A stretch of DNA of 64,000 nt from Sepiola atlantica (lineage: Eukaryota > Mollusca > Cephalopoda > Sepiida > Sepiolidae), in the NCBI GenBank assembly GCA_963556195.1, contig OY744529.1, positions 59,356,580-59,420,579 on the forward strand, given 5' to 3'. The position numbers and the translations under genes are program-made. The notes beneath the pieces are model-generated. The model was not told the DNA's origin and ran no database searches. It worked only from the letters and a program-made list of their open reading frames with translations. This document shows, piece after piece, positions 33,278-43,487 of this stretch. The first letter of the stretch is position 1; the number at the start of each line of letters is the position of its first letter.

Positions 33278-33639
33278 AACCATTTTCTTTTCTTTTTTTT
33301 TAATTTAAAACATTCACCAACACGGTAGAGGGGGGGGGGTGAAGAACAATAGGCGGTTTCTTTTTTATTTTGTAGGTAGTACTTTTATTTTATAGGTAGT
33401 ACTTTCTCCCGCTAGTATAATATAAAAACACTCTGAATTATTGTTGCTTGTTGTCACACATTATTTTGATGTCACTATTTCTTTCATTGTTATACAAATT
33501 CAAAAATAAAAACATGTATTCAAATCAGATAATCAAATCATATGTTTTGTTCTTGTATGCATCTCATTTTCCACTTTGTGACATTCTTTGTTAATTCCTC
33601 TTAAATCTTAAACCTGTGATTTAATCTTTCTCTGATGAC

Positions 33640-33775
33640 CTCAGAGGAAGATTAAATTTGGACAGTATAAGGAGATGTGTGCAGAACAGGAGACTTGGCT
33701 ATGTTGAAAGAATGGATAAGTAGATGGAGAACAATGATTAAGGAGATGTAGAACAGTTGAGGTAACAGGTTCAGT
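33640..33775 (+). pseudogene. Short LINE ORF2 C-terminal fragment
   Basis: In two plus frames the region reads 'SIRRCVQNRRLGYVERMDK'-like sequence, the same stretch as 'YLQKRKLRWFGHI' in the antisense LINE at 39640-40215. It is the post-RT tail of that LINE type, about 130 bases long and broken. Confidence 0.55.
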
Positions 33776-35400
33776 TCACACGCAAACAACAAAATAATAT
33801 GTTTCTTTTCTTGTTTGAAAGAAGGGTATGGCTCAAAAGGTTAAACACAAATATTCTCTGATAAAGATTACATTGTATTTTGCCGTGTTGTTTATTTGTT
33901 AATTAATTTGTCATTAATACTGGGAACCATTTTTCTAAAGAAATGTTTTTTTGCTAGAACACTAGTTGCACTATTTAAGGTATAAATAGGTAAGAATTAA
34001 GGGGTTCATACCTTTCCTAATCCTTATTTGTTATGTTCAACATATTTTATAGCCAAGCAATGCTGGATAAATCTTCTAGTTTAGTCTAAAAGTGAAGGGA
34101 GAGAACTTAGAAACGTACTTGAAATAAAATGTGAAAAATCCATTATGCTTATTATCAATTAACTGGTGCATGCTATTGTTAACATTGACTACCAGGGCAA
34201 AAGAGATGTAGGCAAAGAAAACAGCAAAATAACAAAAACAAAAATGGCCGTGTCCTACTCGGGAGATTTCTAAATCTATCCTGAGACCTCTTAGAGTGTG
34301 GATGTCAAAGGTCTCTATCTCAAATATCTGATAGTTAATATAGCACAAAATGGATTTTCTATATCTTCACAAAGATGGCTGACTGTATCAATAAAAGAAC
34401 CTGATGAGATGTTATGATTGTTATTATAATATATCGCTGACCAACTTCTAATGAAAACAGGGAGTTGGATAAATATTTCATGTACGGACCAGATCTTAAA
34501 AAAACAGTTAACAAAAAAGAAAAAAAGATCCTCCCTGTTTGTCTGTTTCTCTATGGTATGACTAATGTTCTTCTCCTAAGAATGAATGAATCATGGAATA
34601 AAATCAAAAATCAATTTTCAAAACACGCATTGTTGACATTATTTATCAAAATATTAAATAAAGAAAAGAAAATGAAAAATAAATAACGCACATATATTGT
34701 TTTGAATTTATTTTGCCTCGTCTTAGAAAAAATAATTTGCTTTTATTTATATTTTTCATTCATATTTTCTTATTTATACTTTTTTTTTATAATTGCTTAA
34801 TGATAAAATACATTTTGTAGATGCTCTGAGGCCGGTAATCGGTGATAAACTGGTTTCACTGCAGGTTTCAGATTTGAAATCACCAGACCTGCTCTACCAA
34901 CAACCTAAGTATTTATCAAAACCAGAGCATCTTCTCCAAAAATAATGTAACAAATTTTTATTATCACAATTATCTTTAAGTATTATTAATTTTCGTGAAA
35001 AAAACCCAAATATTTTTAAACCTTTAAAAAATGAAAACTAAACAAAGCAGCTATAAAATGCTTTCATTTTTTTTTAATTAAAAAAAATTCAATGAAAAGT
35101 GATTAAGATTTTTATTTTATTTAAATGACAGATTAAATGATAATTAAATTGAATAACACCGATTTTATAGAGAAGGTCTCTCAGAAATTTGTGTTATTTG
35201 ATTTCTTAGAAAAATCAGATTATGATCGACCTTATGTAACATTTGGCCCCAGTGGGGAGGCAGGTAAATAGCATTGATTTTCAAATCATATAAAAACAGA
35301 CTTCTTCAACTTGTTTTAAGGTTGGCTCTAAAAAGTTCACCCCAGTAGAAACGGTAACATTTTTTCATGAAACGTCCAAAGTATCTATTTTATTTCCTTT
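33776..35400. other. AT-rich interval with weak tRNA-like sequence
   Basis: Around 34839-34920 the minus strand has GTTGGTAGAGCAGG, an A-box-like word, and a GATTTCAAATC word downstream, but the spacing is unconvincing. Frames at 34076-34348 and 34465-34686 are AT-driven and show no motif. Confidence 0.4.
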
Positions 35401-35479
35401 GAAAACATTTAATTGTCTATTATATGTAAGGTGGACATTTGCAATTTTCTAAAAAGGAGAAATTTAAATCCAACGTCGC

Positions 35480-35810
35480 CGTTTTGTGGTTCGTTTTGTC
35501 GAAGGTTCAAGAAAAATCCTTTGTTGTTTTTTTGCTGTGTAACTTTGACTATGTTCGTCGATAGTTATTTCGTTGTGGTGTCCCATATAAGTGTGAATAC
35601 CTCGTCGCCAATTTGTTGTGACCCTGTTTAGGGGCCGAAATGAAGACACAGAACACGGGGTTAGGTGAACAACATATATTGAGGAAAAGATATGTACAGA
35701 GACCAGGAGAAGTGGTATATCAGTCCTCACTGCCAGGGTAGACTGGAGTTCAGTCCAATTACGAGAAGCCTAAGTACAACTGTTCGTCATATAGGTACGG
35801 CACCATAACA
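35480..35810 (-). mobile_element. Old Gypsy LTR with adjoining leader, related to the 53.5-59 kb element
   Basis: From 35616 the sequence TGTTGTGACCCTGTTTAGGG is a diverged form of the LTR start at 53520 and 58742 (TGTTGTGGACCCGTTTAGGG). The similarity continues weakly to about 35808, where CACCATAACA corresponds to the LTR end. Just before it CTCGTCGCCAAT parallels the leader next to the 58742 LTR. In minus sense this gives TTGGCGACGAGG right after the LTR, which would be a primer-binding site. I read it as the 5' LTR and leader of a related element; no coding part remains. Confidence 0.6.
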
Positions 35811-36328
35811 ATATTATAACATAGAGAAACGAAATTAATTTTTTAAAATAGATTTTCTTCGTTTCATAAAATAAAAACAAAATTAAACAAAGAATATCTC
35901 AGTAAAGAATGTATTTAAAAAAAAGGTTTAAACATTTAAATAATTATTTTTATTGGTATTTTTAAGATGTAAAATAATTCGCTTTTAAAAAAATAATTCG
36001 AATTCGTTCGATCCGTTAAATTCATTTGCCGTTTTACAGCTGTCTGTAAGCAAAATATTTTTTTCCTTAGTAATAACGCAGCGCTAACAGTTTCTTTTAT
36101 TAGTTGACCTGATATTACAAATGTTAATTTTTAACTTTTCCTTCAAGGCAAACATTTTAAATGTGACTATATTTGAAATTACTTTTCCCTAAAACCCTTT
36201 CGACCAGCAACATATCTCCATAAGGGCAACACTGGGTTAATACTAGTATATCATAAAGGTTGCACATTCCAAGTAGGAATCAGCATTATCATCGCTATTC
36301 CCCCTCCATCTCCTCATCCTACTACTAC

Positions 36329-36405
<77 letters not shown>

Positions 36406-37056
36406 CAATAATACCTCTTTAGACTCAAGAGAATCTGTTGTAGATATTTCTATTACTGTTTCAATATTTTTCCGAGTGCATAAGTATATATATCGAGCTT
36501 TCGCCTACACGCCTTTCCCTTGAGCATTAGTATTAATTAAGACGTGAATGATGTGACTTCAATAATATTTTTGCTCCAAAGGTTGTTTTCTACGGTTTCT
36601 CCTTTTCATGATATATCTCAGAAAATATTAAATGGTTTCTTAGTTAAAGGGTTTGGTTATTTAGTACATAAAGTGTATTAAATGGCGGTAGTCAATGTAG
36701 TCGGTATTCAGTTTGGTTTCATTTTGTTAATATTCCTATATATAATATTAAGTCTTCTGTCAAGTTTGCTTAAAGTTTGAATTAGATGGATGACCCCATA
36801 AGGTTATTTGAGACTCATGATATTAATCAAATTGGCGATGGGTCATATATTTAATAAATTACTTTTCGTTGATCAAATCTCTACAGAGTAAATATATTTT
36901 CTGAACAGTCATATCATGTGAGAGATTTGCTGATCAAATCTGACCACAGAATATTTAAGAGAATTATATCAGCTAAAAGAAAGTTTTCAAACCAATTTTT
37001 CTCTATATTGGATCTATTGACCTTTACTTATATTATCAGATTTTATAAAACTTACC
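35811..37056. other. AT-rich interval with an (ATT)n array
   Basis: (ATT)n occupies about 36330-36405, preceded by ACTACTACT. No element was recognised beside it and no gene elsewhere in the interval. Confidence 0.6.

Positions 37057-37145
<89 letters not shown>
37057..37145. repeat. (ATT)n array bordering the 3' end of the R4/Dong-like element
   Basis: About 29 ATT units. In the sense of the minus-strand LINE next to it this is (AAT)n directly after the 3' UTR. Confidence 0.97.
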
Positions 37146-39260
37146 TATACTCACTAGGTGTTCTCACACAGATCATCGTCAGTGATTGCTCAATGACAAC
37201 AACCAGTGGTATTTCCTGGAGTTTGAGTGACAACAAGCCTCCCCAGATTTCCAGTATTCTTCACCTCTTTTCGATAACGATGCGATATCGCAACAGCCTC
37301 TTACCATTGATTTCTCGCTGGTAAGGACAATTGGTCTTCTTTGGGATTTGGGTGGCACAAGCCTCCTCAAGGTCCCAGCATTCTCCACACTTTTCCAGTG
37401 GATGTCTAGTTTGTGCTGTCTCTCCTCGGTCTTCTCATCCTCCTCGACTCTCTACATATATTTTGTCTGGTGTCAGCCTAGTCCGGCACTCTTTAAAAAA
37501 AAAGTTTTTAATTAATTTTTATTTTTAAATTATTTTTTATTTTTAATTCTTTTAAATTTTTAAATTAAATCTTTTTTTGGGGGGAGGGGGGGGAGAGAAG
37601 CGGGGAGCTTATAGTGTTTCTTGTAATTTCTGTTCCTTGGTTCTTGTTGTGGTGTTCTTCGTGTGGTTTTGTTTTCTTCTTGTTGTAAGTTCCTTGTGAC
37701 TGGTTACCCTTTGTAGCTTATGCGTGTTGGTTTCCGCATTCAAGGATTTACCTTAAGATTGCAGTTGTTTTGATCATTGCCGTCCTTTGTATGGTTTCAA
37801 TGGTCCCTTTCATTCCAATTTCTCCCAGTCTTTTCTCCAGGTTTTTGGGCATTGTTCCTAGTGCTCCTACGATTATTGGTATTATACTAACTTTCTTCAT
37901 GCTCCATATTCCTTTCAGTTCTCTGACTAGTTCTGTGTATTTACTTCGTTTTGCTGTGTCCTTGATCTTCACTCTGTGGACTGCTGGAATGGTGAAGTCT
38001 GCGATTTTACAAGATTTTTCCTTCTTGTCAATTATAATAACATCAGGTCTCCTTGCTTGTATGAGTTTATCTGTTTGTATATCCATATCCCAGAGGATTT
38101 TGTGTTTTTCGTTTTCCAGTACTGTTTCTGGTTTATGTTTGTACCATTTGTCTGCGTATTCGAAATTCAATTGTTTGCACAGTTTCCAGTGTATTACTTT
38201 CCCAACACAGTCATGTCTGTTCTTGTATTCTTTTGGGGTAAGTTTGCTACATTCACTTATTATATGATTTACTGTTTCGTCTCTTTGTCCACACAGTCTG
38301 CACTTATTGTTTTCCTTGGTTTTATCTATTTTAGCTTTATTGTAGTTTGTCCTAATCACATTGTTCTGTGCAGCCATCAGTAAAGATTCCGTTTCTCTGT
38401 TCAAGTTTCCTTTTCTTAACCATGTCCAGCTATTTTCGTTGGTTTCTTCTCTTGTGAGTTTTATGAAGCGTCCATGTAGTTTTTTTTCTTTCCACTTTTC
38501 TTTTCTTGTCTGTTTTTGTTCAATTTCGATGCTTCCTACGTTGTTCGTTGGGACGGTGTCTCTTGCTGCAGTGGTCAGCCTTTCTGTGTTCTGGTTTATG
38601 TATTTCTCCAGCTCTTTTTTAGTGTCGTCCACACAGTCTTCTATACTTACCAGTCTTCTTCCCTCTTCGTTTCTCTTCACGTAGAGTCTGTCTGTATCGT
38701 CTTTTGGATGTAGTGCATTGTGCATAGTCATTAATTTTCTAGTCCTCTGGTCAAGGTTCCTGAGTTCTTTTTTAGTTCAGCTTATGAATGGTCCAGAATA
38801 TCTTATTAGTGATACTGCCCATGTATTTATTCCTTTGATTAGGTTTCTGCTATATAATTTTGTTTCTAAGAGCTTTCTTGTTCTTCTCAGGTATTCTTTT
38901 CCAATCTTCTCTTTCATTTCTATTGATTTGATTGTGTCTGCTTCCAAAACCCCAAAATATTTATAGCTGTTCTGTACACCTAGCACCCTCTTCTGCTCTT
39001 AGTTGGGTAGTTCCATGCCCTCAGTCGTCTTCAGCTTTCTTTTTTTAATCTCTAGCAATGCACACTTTTCCATTTCGAATTCCATTTGAATGTCCTGACT
39101 GAAGATTATGGTCGTATTTATCAGCTTTTCCAGTTCCTTTTCGCTTTTTGCAAATAGCTTCAGGTCGTCCATGTACATGAGATGCTTTATTTTTTGTTCT
39201 CTGCCTGTGAACTTGTATCCGGCATCACATTTCCTGAGTATGTAGTCGAGTGGCATCAGG
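37146..39260 (-). mobile_element. R4/Dong-like LINE, 5'-truncated, between two (ATT)n arrays
   Basis: The element runs from inside the reverse transcriptase (39260) through the REL endonuclease to a ~600 bp 3' UTR that ends near 37146. Its UTR matches those of the plus-sense copies at 23.2, 24.5-25.1, 25.8-26.2 and 44.8-45.2 kb. (ATT)n lies directly at both ends (37057-37145 and 39262-39326). Dong elements are known to insert into TAA repeats, and this copy is placed as that predicts. It is assigned to the R2/R4 group because of its C-terminal restriction-like endonuclease; R4/Dong clade membership is inferred from the target. Confidence 0.8.
37748..39256 (-). pseudogene. RT (partial), zinc knuckle and REL endonuclease ORF of R4/Dong-like LINE
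   Basis: Three stretches, 39256-38999, 38986-38777 and 38731-37748, lie in one frame, separated only by single stop codons (38996-38998 region and 38774-38776). So one coding frame has decayed by substitution and not by indels. YMDDLKLFAKSEKELE (near 39170) is the RT catalytic motif with its two Asp. NSYKYFGVLEADTIK (near 38965) is in the RT thumb area. CRLCGQRDETVNHIISEC (near 38310) is a CX2CX8HX4C knuckle. RRPDVIIIDKKEKSCKIADF (near 38050) is the endonuclease core. The last TAA at 37745-37747 replaces the Lys of ILRKILECGNQ seen in the other copies. The 5' half of RT and everything upstream are absent. Confidence 0.85.
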
Positions 39261-39261
39261 G

Positions 39262-39262
39262 C

Positions 39263-39327
<65 letters not shown>
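39262..39327. repeat. (ATT)n array at the 5' side of the R4/Dong-like element
   Basis: About 21 ATT units, followed by ATTCAATTCATTCAATTC. The LINE starts immediately to the left. Confidence 0.97.
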
Positions 39328-39328
<1 letters not shown>

Positions 39329-39510
39329 ATTCATTCAATTCAATAACACACAAGAGATAATAATAATTAGCCAAAGAACACCCCAAAGAGTGGCTTTTAG
39401 CCTAGCTATTGTGCAGGACTTTTGGGGCTTCATGTGAGAATCATTGTCTTCTTAATGTTATGACATCTGCCATTATCCAAAATTGGTAAAATTTTACAAT
39501 CGTTTGTGAG

Positions 39511-39574
<64 letters not shown>

Positions 39575-39590
39575 TGTGTAACGTCTGTTT
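39328..39590. repeat. Short interval ending in a (CAT)n array
   Basis: CAT repeats occupy 39511-39573, about 21 units. The preceding 180 bases show nothing. Confidence 0.95.
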
Positions 39591-39599
39591 TACATGCTT

Positions 39600-40215
39600 G
39601 CACATGTTGAATTACTTTTAAAAATTGACTCCAAAACTAATCTATCTTTACCCAGTTCTTCATTTATCCTTCTTTATCTCAAATCCATCCTTATCACTTC
39701 ATCCCATGTTTTCCTTAGCCAACTAATCCTGCTACAAACCAAAACATTTTCTTTAAATGTGACCAAACCAACGAAGTTTCCTTTTCTGCAAATATCTCTC
39801 TAAACTCTCCAGACTTAATCTTCCTCTGAGGTTATCAGATCTAAGTCTGTCTTTAACACTCACATTACACAGCCATCGCGTCATTCTTATATCATTGCTC
39901 TTTCCATGCAACACATATCCACAACCCCCAGTAGCCAGATTTCACTTCCATACAGACACTGCATACACATGCCTCATAGTCACTTCCCTTGCTCAACAGT
40001 GGTAACACTCTGCTGGTTAGTAATAGCAGAAGTTCATTGAACTTACTCCATATACTTCTAACTCTTGCTATCACACCAGTACCAGCTCCTTCCTGTGCTC
40101 CAATGGCATCACCAAAGTAACAAAACTTCTTAACAACTTCAATAACCTCGTCATCCAAATATATTTTCTCCACATCTGAGTTCTCATCCGTCTCTATTGT
40201 CTTACACTTCTGAAA
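39600..40215 (-). pseudogene. LINE ORF2 fragment, post-RT region, antisense
   Basis: The reverse frame 40173-39892 begins MEKIYLDDEVIEVVKKFCYF and continues GDAIGAQEGAGTGVIARVRS, then EACVCSVCMEV. This is the region after the RT catalytic core in a non-LTR retrotransposon ('KFCYLGD'-type motif). Sequence down to about 39640 continues it (VKDRLRSDNL... and LQKRKLRWFGHI) with frameshifts. RT, endonuclease and 3' end are not here. It is a different LINE type from the APE family at 46 kb. A (GA)-rich patch lies just beyond at 40216-40270. Confidence 0.75.
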
Positions 40216-40586
40216 ACAAAGAAAGGAGAGAGAAAGAGAGAAAGAGAAAGAGTGGGAGAGAGAAAAAGATAAATCAGGATAAAGGTTTTGAAGCCCTCAG
40301 ACGAAACCGTTTCAAGTGGTGAGGGGGAGTGAGAAAACAACTAGCAAGTCAGACAACTCCCACTGTCTGAAATGAATTCGGAAATAAATCCTCCAGTCTA
40401 AATTAAAGGTCAACGGTGGATATTTTTTCCTTTAGGTCATCAGAAATGACAATAATAATTTATATATGAAAAATTAAATTGTTGACATATTTCTATGATT
40501 TTATATTAATACTATCAAAAAACTACCCGTCCTCTGGGCAGCAATTAACTTAGCTGTAGCGTTACATATGGAAAAACAAAGACACC
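40216..40586. other. Flank of the LTR element, nothing recognised
   Basis: Imperfect GA-rich sequence at 40220-40270, then AT-rich DNA up to the 5 bp target duplication. Confidence 0.5.
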
Positions 40587-40591
40587 ATTTT

Positions 40592-40749
40592 TGTAGTGTT
40601 ACTGCACCGGGGATTCACCGGTAAGGGGACGAGTTACGGCCCCTGGCGATGACTCAGTCAGAATGTATTTTGACCGCCAATAAACCTTGTTATTTATCCT
40701 ATACTTCTCTCCGTCTTACTACTTATTTAACCCAGCCAATAACATTACA
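40592..40749 (+). repeat. 5' LTR, 158 bp
   Basis: It starts TGTAGTGTTACTG and ends AATAACATTACA. It contains GATGACTCAG, a possible AP-1-like word (TGACTCA), and CAATAAACC near 40678-40686, a likely polyadenylation signal. It differs from the 3' LTR at two positions (gaCCgcc versus gaCTgcc, and ctcCGtc versus ctcCAtc). Confidence 0.95.
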
Positions 40750-40768
40750 TGGTGTCAGAAGTAGGATA
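40750..40768 (+). promoter_or_regulatory. Primer-binding site, tRNA-Leu-like
   Basis: TGGTGTCAGAAGTAGGA follows the 5' LTR directly. It is complementary to the 3' end of a leucine-type tRNA as I recall it, with one likely mismatch. The position next to the LTR makes the role secure; the tRNA identity is less so. Confidence 0.75.
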
Positions 40769-40884
40769 CAATTTGTGGAGACCAAAAACAAAAAAAAATC
40801 GAATATCGTAGTAAGAAAAACAAAGGATTTCTAAGAGAAAGAAAATTCTACTATCGATAAACAAACGACTTACGGAACGAATGA

Positions 40885-41715
40885 CTCGTTGGAAATGTTG
40901 CTAATAACTGGCGAAAATTTAAACGAGATTTTCTCAATTATTCGATCGCTAGTAGATTGTCTAAAGAAGCAGATATTTCATATCAGACATCGGTATTTTT
41001 AGCAACTATCGGGGAGGATAGTTACGATATATATGAAGGATTGAAGTTTAACTCTGAGGAAGAAAAGATGGACCTAGAGAAGGTGATGAAGAAGTTTGAG
41101 GATTTTTTCGTGGGCGAAACACACGAAGCTTACGAATCCTATACATTCCATCTTCGCAAGCAAGAAGTATCGGAAGGTATCGAGACCTATATAGCTGCTC
41201 TTCGACAACTTGCAAAGAACTGCAATTTCGGACAGCTACAGGATAGGCTTATTCGAGACCAAGTCGTTGTCGGAGTTCGAAGCGATACCGTCAGAGAAAA
41301 GTTACTGTCTGATAAACAGATTACTCTAGACAAGTGCCTACAAATAGGTAGAGCCTACGAAACTTCGAAACAACAGATGCAGACCATTTCCTCCGGTGCC
41401 GATGCAGTGGATCCTCAAATCAATCGGGTTACGAAGCGAACCTACAAGACAAACTTCACCAAACAACCACATCCGAAATCGAAAATGCCTGGCAAATGCA
41501 CACGCTGCGGGAAATTTCCATTCCACAACAGAAATGACTGCCCAGCAAAAGATGCACGCTGCAGAATTTGTTCGCAGAAAGGGCATTATGCAAAATTTTG
41601 CAGAACCGATAAAGTGAAGGTTAGAGAAATAAGAGAGGAAGAAGAAAATCATTTTTTAGGTTCTGTCACTCTCGAAAATATAGGTACAATTACCACTGAG
41701 GATAATACAAATTGA
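40885..41715 (+). CDS. Gag-like protein with two zinc knuckles (no in-frame ATG)
   Basis: The frame is open from about 40885, just after a TGA, to TGA at 41713-41715. There is no ATG in frame before the conserved part; an upstream ATG at 40881 is in another frame, so a small indel near 40885-40900 probably removed the start. NVANNWRKFKRDFLNYSIA begins a Ty3/Gypsy capsid-type domain. It continues through YESYTFHLRKQ and ETYIAALRQLAKNCNFG, the helical capsid region. The C-terminus holds CTRCGKFPFHNRNDC (CX2CX5HX4C) and CRICSQKGHYAKFC (CX2CX4HX4C), nucleic-acid-binding nucleocapsid motifs. About 275 residues, a normal size for such a Gag. It is the only long frame of the element. Confidence 0.85.
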   Translation, partial: LVGNVANNWRKFKRDFLNYSIASRLSKEADISYQTSVFLATIGEDSYDIYEGLKFNSEEEKMDLEKVMKKFEDFFVGETHEAYESYTFHLRKQEVSEGIETYIAALRQLAKNCNFGQLQDRLIRDQVVVGVRSDTVREKLLSDKQITLDKCLQIGRAYETSKQQMQTISSGADAVDPQINRVTKRTYKTNFTKQPHPKSKMPGKCTRCGKFPFHNRNDCPAKDARCRICSQKGHYAKFCRTDKVKVREIREEEENHFLGSVTLENIGTITTEDNTN

Positions 41716-42063
41716 CAGGCTAAAATTAAGGTCACCACTAAGACCAGTACAGCTGTAGTAAGTAAAACTCTGTCACCAAGGTCAGTCCTAGTTAAGACAG
41801 ATTCAGGACTACACCGACACAACAAAAGTAATCTGCGCCTAAGGAACGGAGAAACCAGCTTCTCTCAGGTGGCTACCTCACAGGAAGCAAACACCTTACC
41901 ACGTTTCCCTCGATATGGATATATGTATAGCTGTGATGATGACTCAACAGATCTTCCCAGTAACCAAAGAAACATCTCACTAGAGAGTTCCAGAGGTCCT
42001 GACCAAGGGAAATATACAAGAAGCGGTCGACAAGTTCGACCACCTAAAAGACTGTCCTTGTAA
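41716..42063 (+). pseudogene. Pol remnant: C-terminal tail
   Basis: After the gag stop, the frame ending at 42061-42063 finishes SGRQVRPPKRLSL, a basic tail of the kind found after the integrase in Gypsy polyproteins. Just after gag, KIKVTTKTSTAVVSK-like sequence might be the last trace of the protease entrance. All catalytic domains between are gone, so the deletion joins the gag/protease border to the end of pol around 41750-41870. Confidence 0.6.
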
Positions 42064-42077
42064 AGAACTTTACAACC

Positions 42078-42087
42078 GAAAGGGGGA
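42078..42087 (+). promoter_or_regulatory. Polypurine tract
   Basis: GAAAGGGGGA lies directly before the 3' LTR, in the position of the plus-strand primer. Confidence 0.85.
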
Positions 42088-42245
42088 TGTAGTGTTACTG
42101 CACCGGGGATTCACCGGTAAGGGGACGAGTTACGGCCCCTGGCGATGACTCAGTCAGAATGTATTTTGACTGCCAATAAACCTTGTTATTTATCCTATAC
42201 TTCTCTCCATCTTACTACTTATTTAACCCAGCCAATAACATTACA
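42088..42245 (+). repeat. 3' LTR, 158 bp
   Basis: Same length and ends as the 5' LTR, with two substitutions between them. It is followed by the target duplication ATTTT. Confidence 0.95.
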
Positions 42246-42359
42246 ATTTTCTGTTCAGATTTTGGTAATTTGAAGAAAAATAACAAAAAGATTATTGTCA
42301 TGGTGTTATTTGATATATTCCAATGTTGAGATTTAAAAAGGGTTGAAGAAAACTAATAA

Positions 42360-42773
42360 TCAACATATAACTGTTACTAAAGACAACAAAGGTACTTTTC
42401 TACCTACCTGCCTCGTTTTTGTGTATTTTAAAGTATTTTAAAGCGTTTTTATTGCATTTTAATAATGTGTCTAAATCCGATCGTGTAGCAGTTCCATTTC
42501 AAGATTGTGTAAGCGAACGTCTTAAATAGTCAACAAATAACTGTCCCAAACGCTTTCTAAATTTACTATCTACCTAATTGAAAGGAGAAAAGTACAAATA
42601 AAAATCATTAGACTTTGTAGACGGTCGGTGATCGACTGTCAGACATCTTTGTTTTTCAGTGTAACTTTTTAATTGAAATAAAACGCTTTAAAATACTTTT
42701 AAACACGAAATAATAAGGCAGGTAGGTAGAAAAGTAAGTTTTATTGCCTTTGGTAAGAGTTATTTGTTGACTA
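42360..42773. repeat. Foldback element with ~105 bp inverted arms
   Basis: The left arm (42360-42462) has CTTTTCTACCTACCTGCC and AAAGTATTTTAAAGCG. The right arm (about 42665-42773) reads in reverse CTTTTCTACCTACCTGCC, AAAGTATTTTAAAGCG, and it begins TAGTCAACAAATAACT. That last word also lies inside the loop at 42527-42542, so a second, nested pairing is possible. There is no coding capacity. It may be a MITE or foldback transposon. Confidence 0.75.
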
Positions 42774-43487
42774 TTTATTTTTTATGCTACTTTTCTTTCT
42801 GTTGATTATTCTTGACAATCGCCAAAAGCAGAACGTCAACTGGTCAAATAAAAGAATTATATATTCCTTCGTAATTTAAAATAGTTACTTTGTGTTTTTC
42901 GCTATTATTATTTAAGACAGAAAAATAAAAATAAACTTAATGACGATTTAAAAAAAAATATGAATCTAATTTTTTTTTATAATTTAAAAATTAACAACAA
43001 ACGTTGGTAGATTTGGAGCTTAACACCTTCAGCTAAATTATCTACCCACTTAAAAAATGAGATTATACTTTTTAGACTAATTCAAACTTATCAGGGCAGT
43101 TAACTGATATGCCTTTTTAACACTAACCCTAAGTCCGACTGGTAAGGTCGTACAACCACACATAATCGCCTAAAAAGTGGATCCCCTATCCCCCAAAAAG
43201 AATACAGCACAGAATGTATCTACAACAACAGCAAAAAAAATGGTTCCAGCTCACTATCGCTTCGCAAAGTAAGTAAGGATTAAGTCATACAGTGAATGCG
43301 GTATTTTGGTGAGACTGTATAGCATAGAGTAATTCCTAGGTATTTTGTACAAAAGGTATGACTATCGACCCCACAAATAAAGATTTGTTATCAAAATTGT
43401 ATGAACATCGCCTCCTCTCCCAAATGATTAGGGTGTCATGCCTAGGTTTAATGAATTTAATTCATAAGTGTCTTGTAAACCCTTGAT
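42774..43487. other. AT-rich interval, nothing recognised
   Basis: Short forward and reverse frames only, no repeats recognised. Confidence 0.4.

Larger units (their letters stand above)
40587..42250 (+). mobile_element. Complete but internally deleted Ty3/Gypsy-type element (LTR-gag-LTR)
   Basis: Two 158 bp LTRs (40592-40749 and 42088-42245) bound a 1.3 kb interior, flanked by the 5 bp duplication ATTTT (40587-40591 and 42246-42250). The interior has a primer-binding site, a gag frame with two zinc knuckles, about 120 codons of unclear or C-terminal pol sequence, and a polypurine tract. Protease, reverse transcriptase, RNase H and integrase are absent. It could move only with enzymes supplied by another copy. 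Total length without duplications is 1654 bp. Confidence 0.92.

Noticed and set aside
34839..34920. tRNA gene on the minus strand
   Set aside because: An A-box-like word is present but the T arm and spacing do not fit a cloverleaf.
37770..38684. Plus-strand frames of 165, 135 and 107 codons
   Set aside because: They are shadows opposite the minus-strand R4/Dong-like ORF, and their hydrophobic make-up follows from the Lys/Glu-rich sense strand.
39511..39573. CRISPR-like or regulatory meaning of regular short repeats
   Set aside because: It is a plain (CAT)n trinucleotide array. No array in the window has spacers, and the DNA is of animal type.
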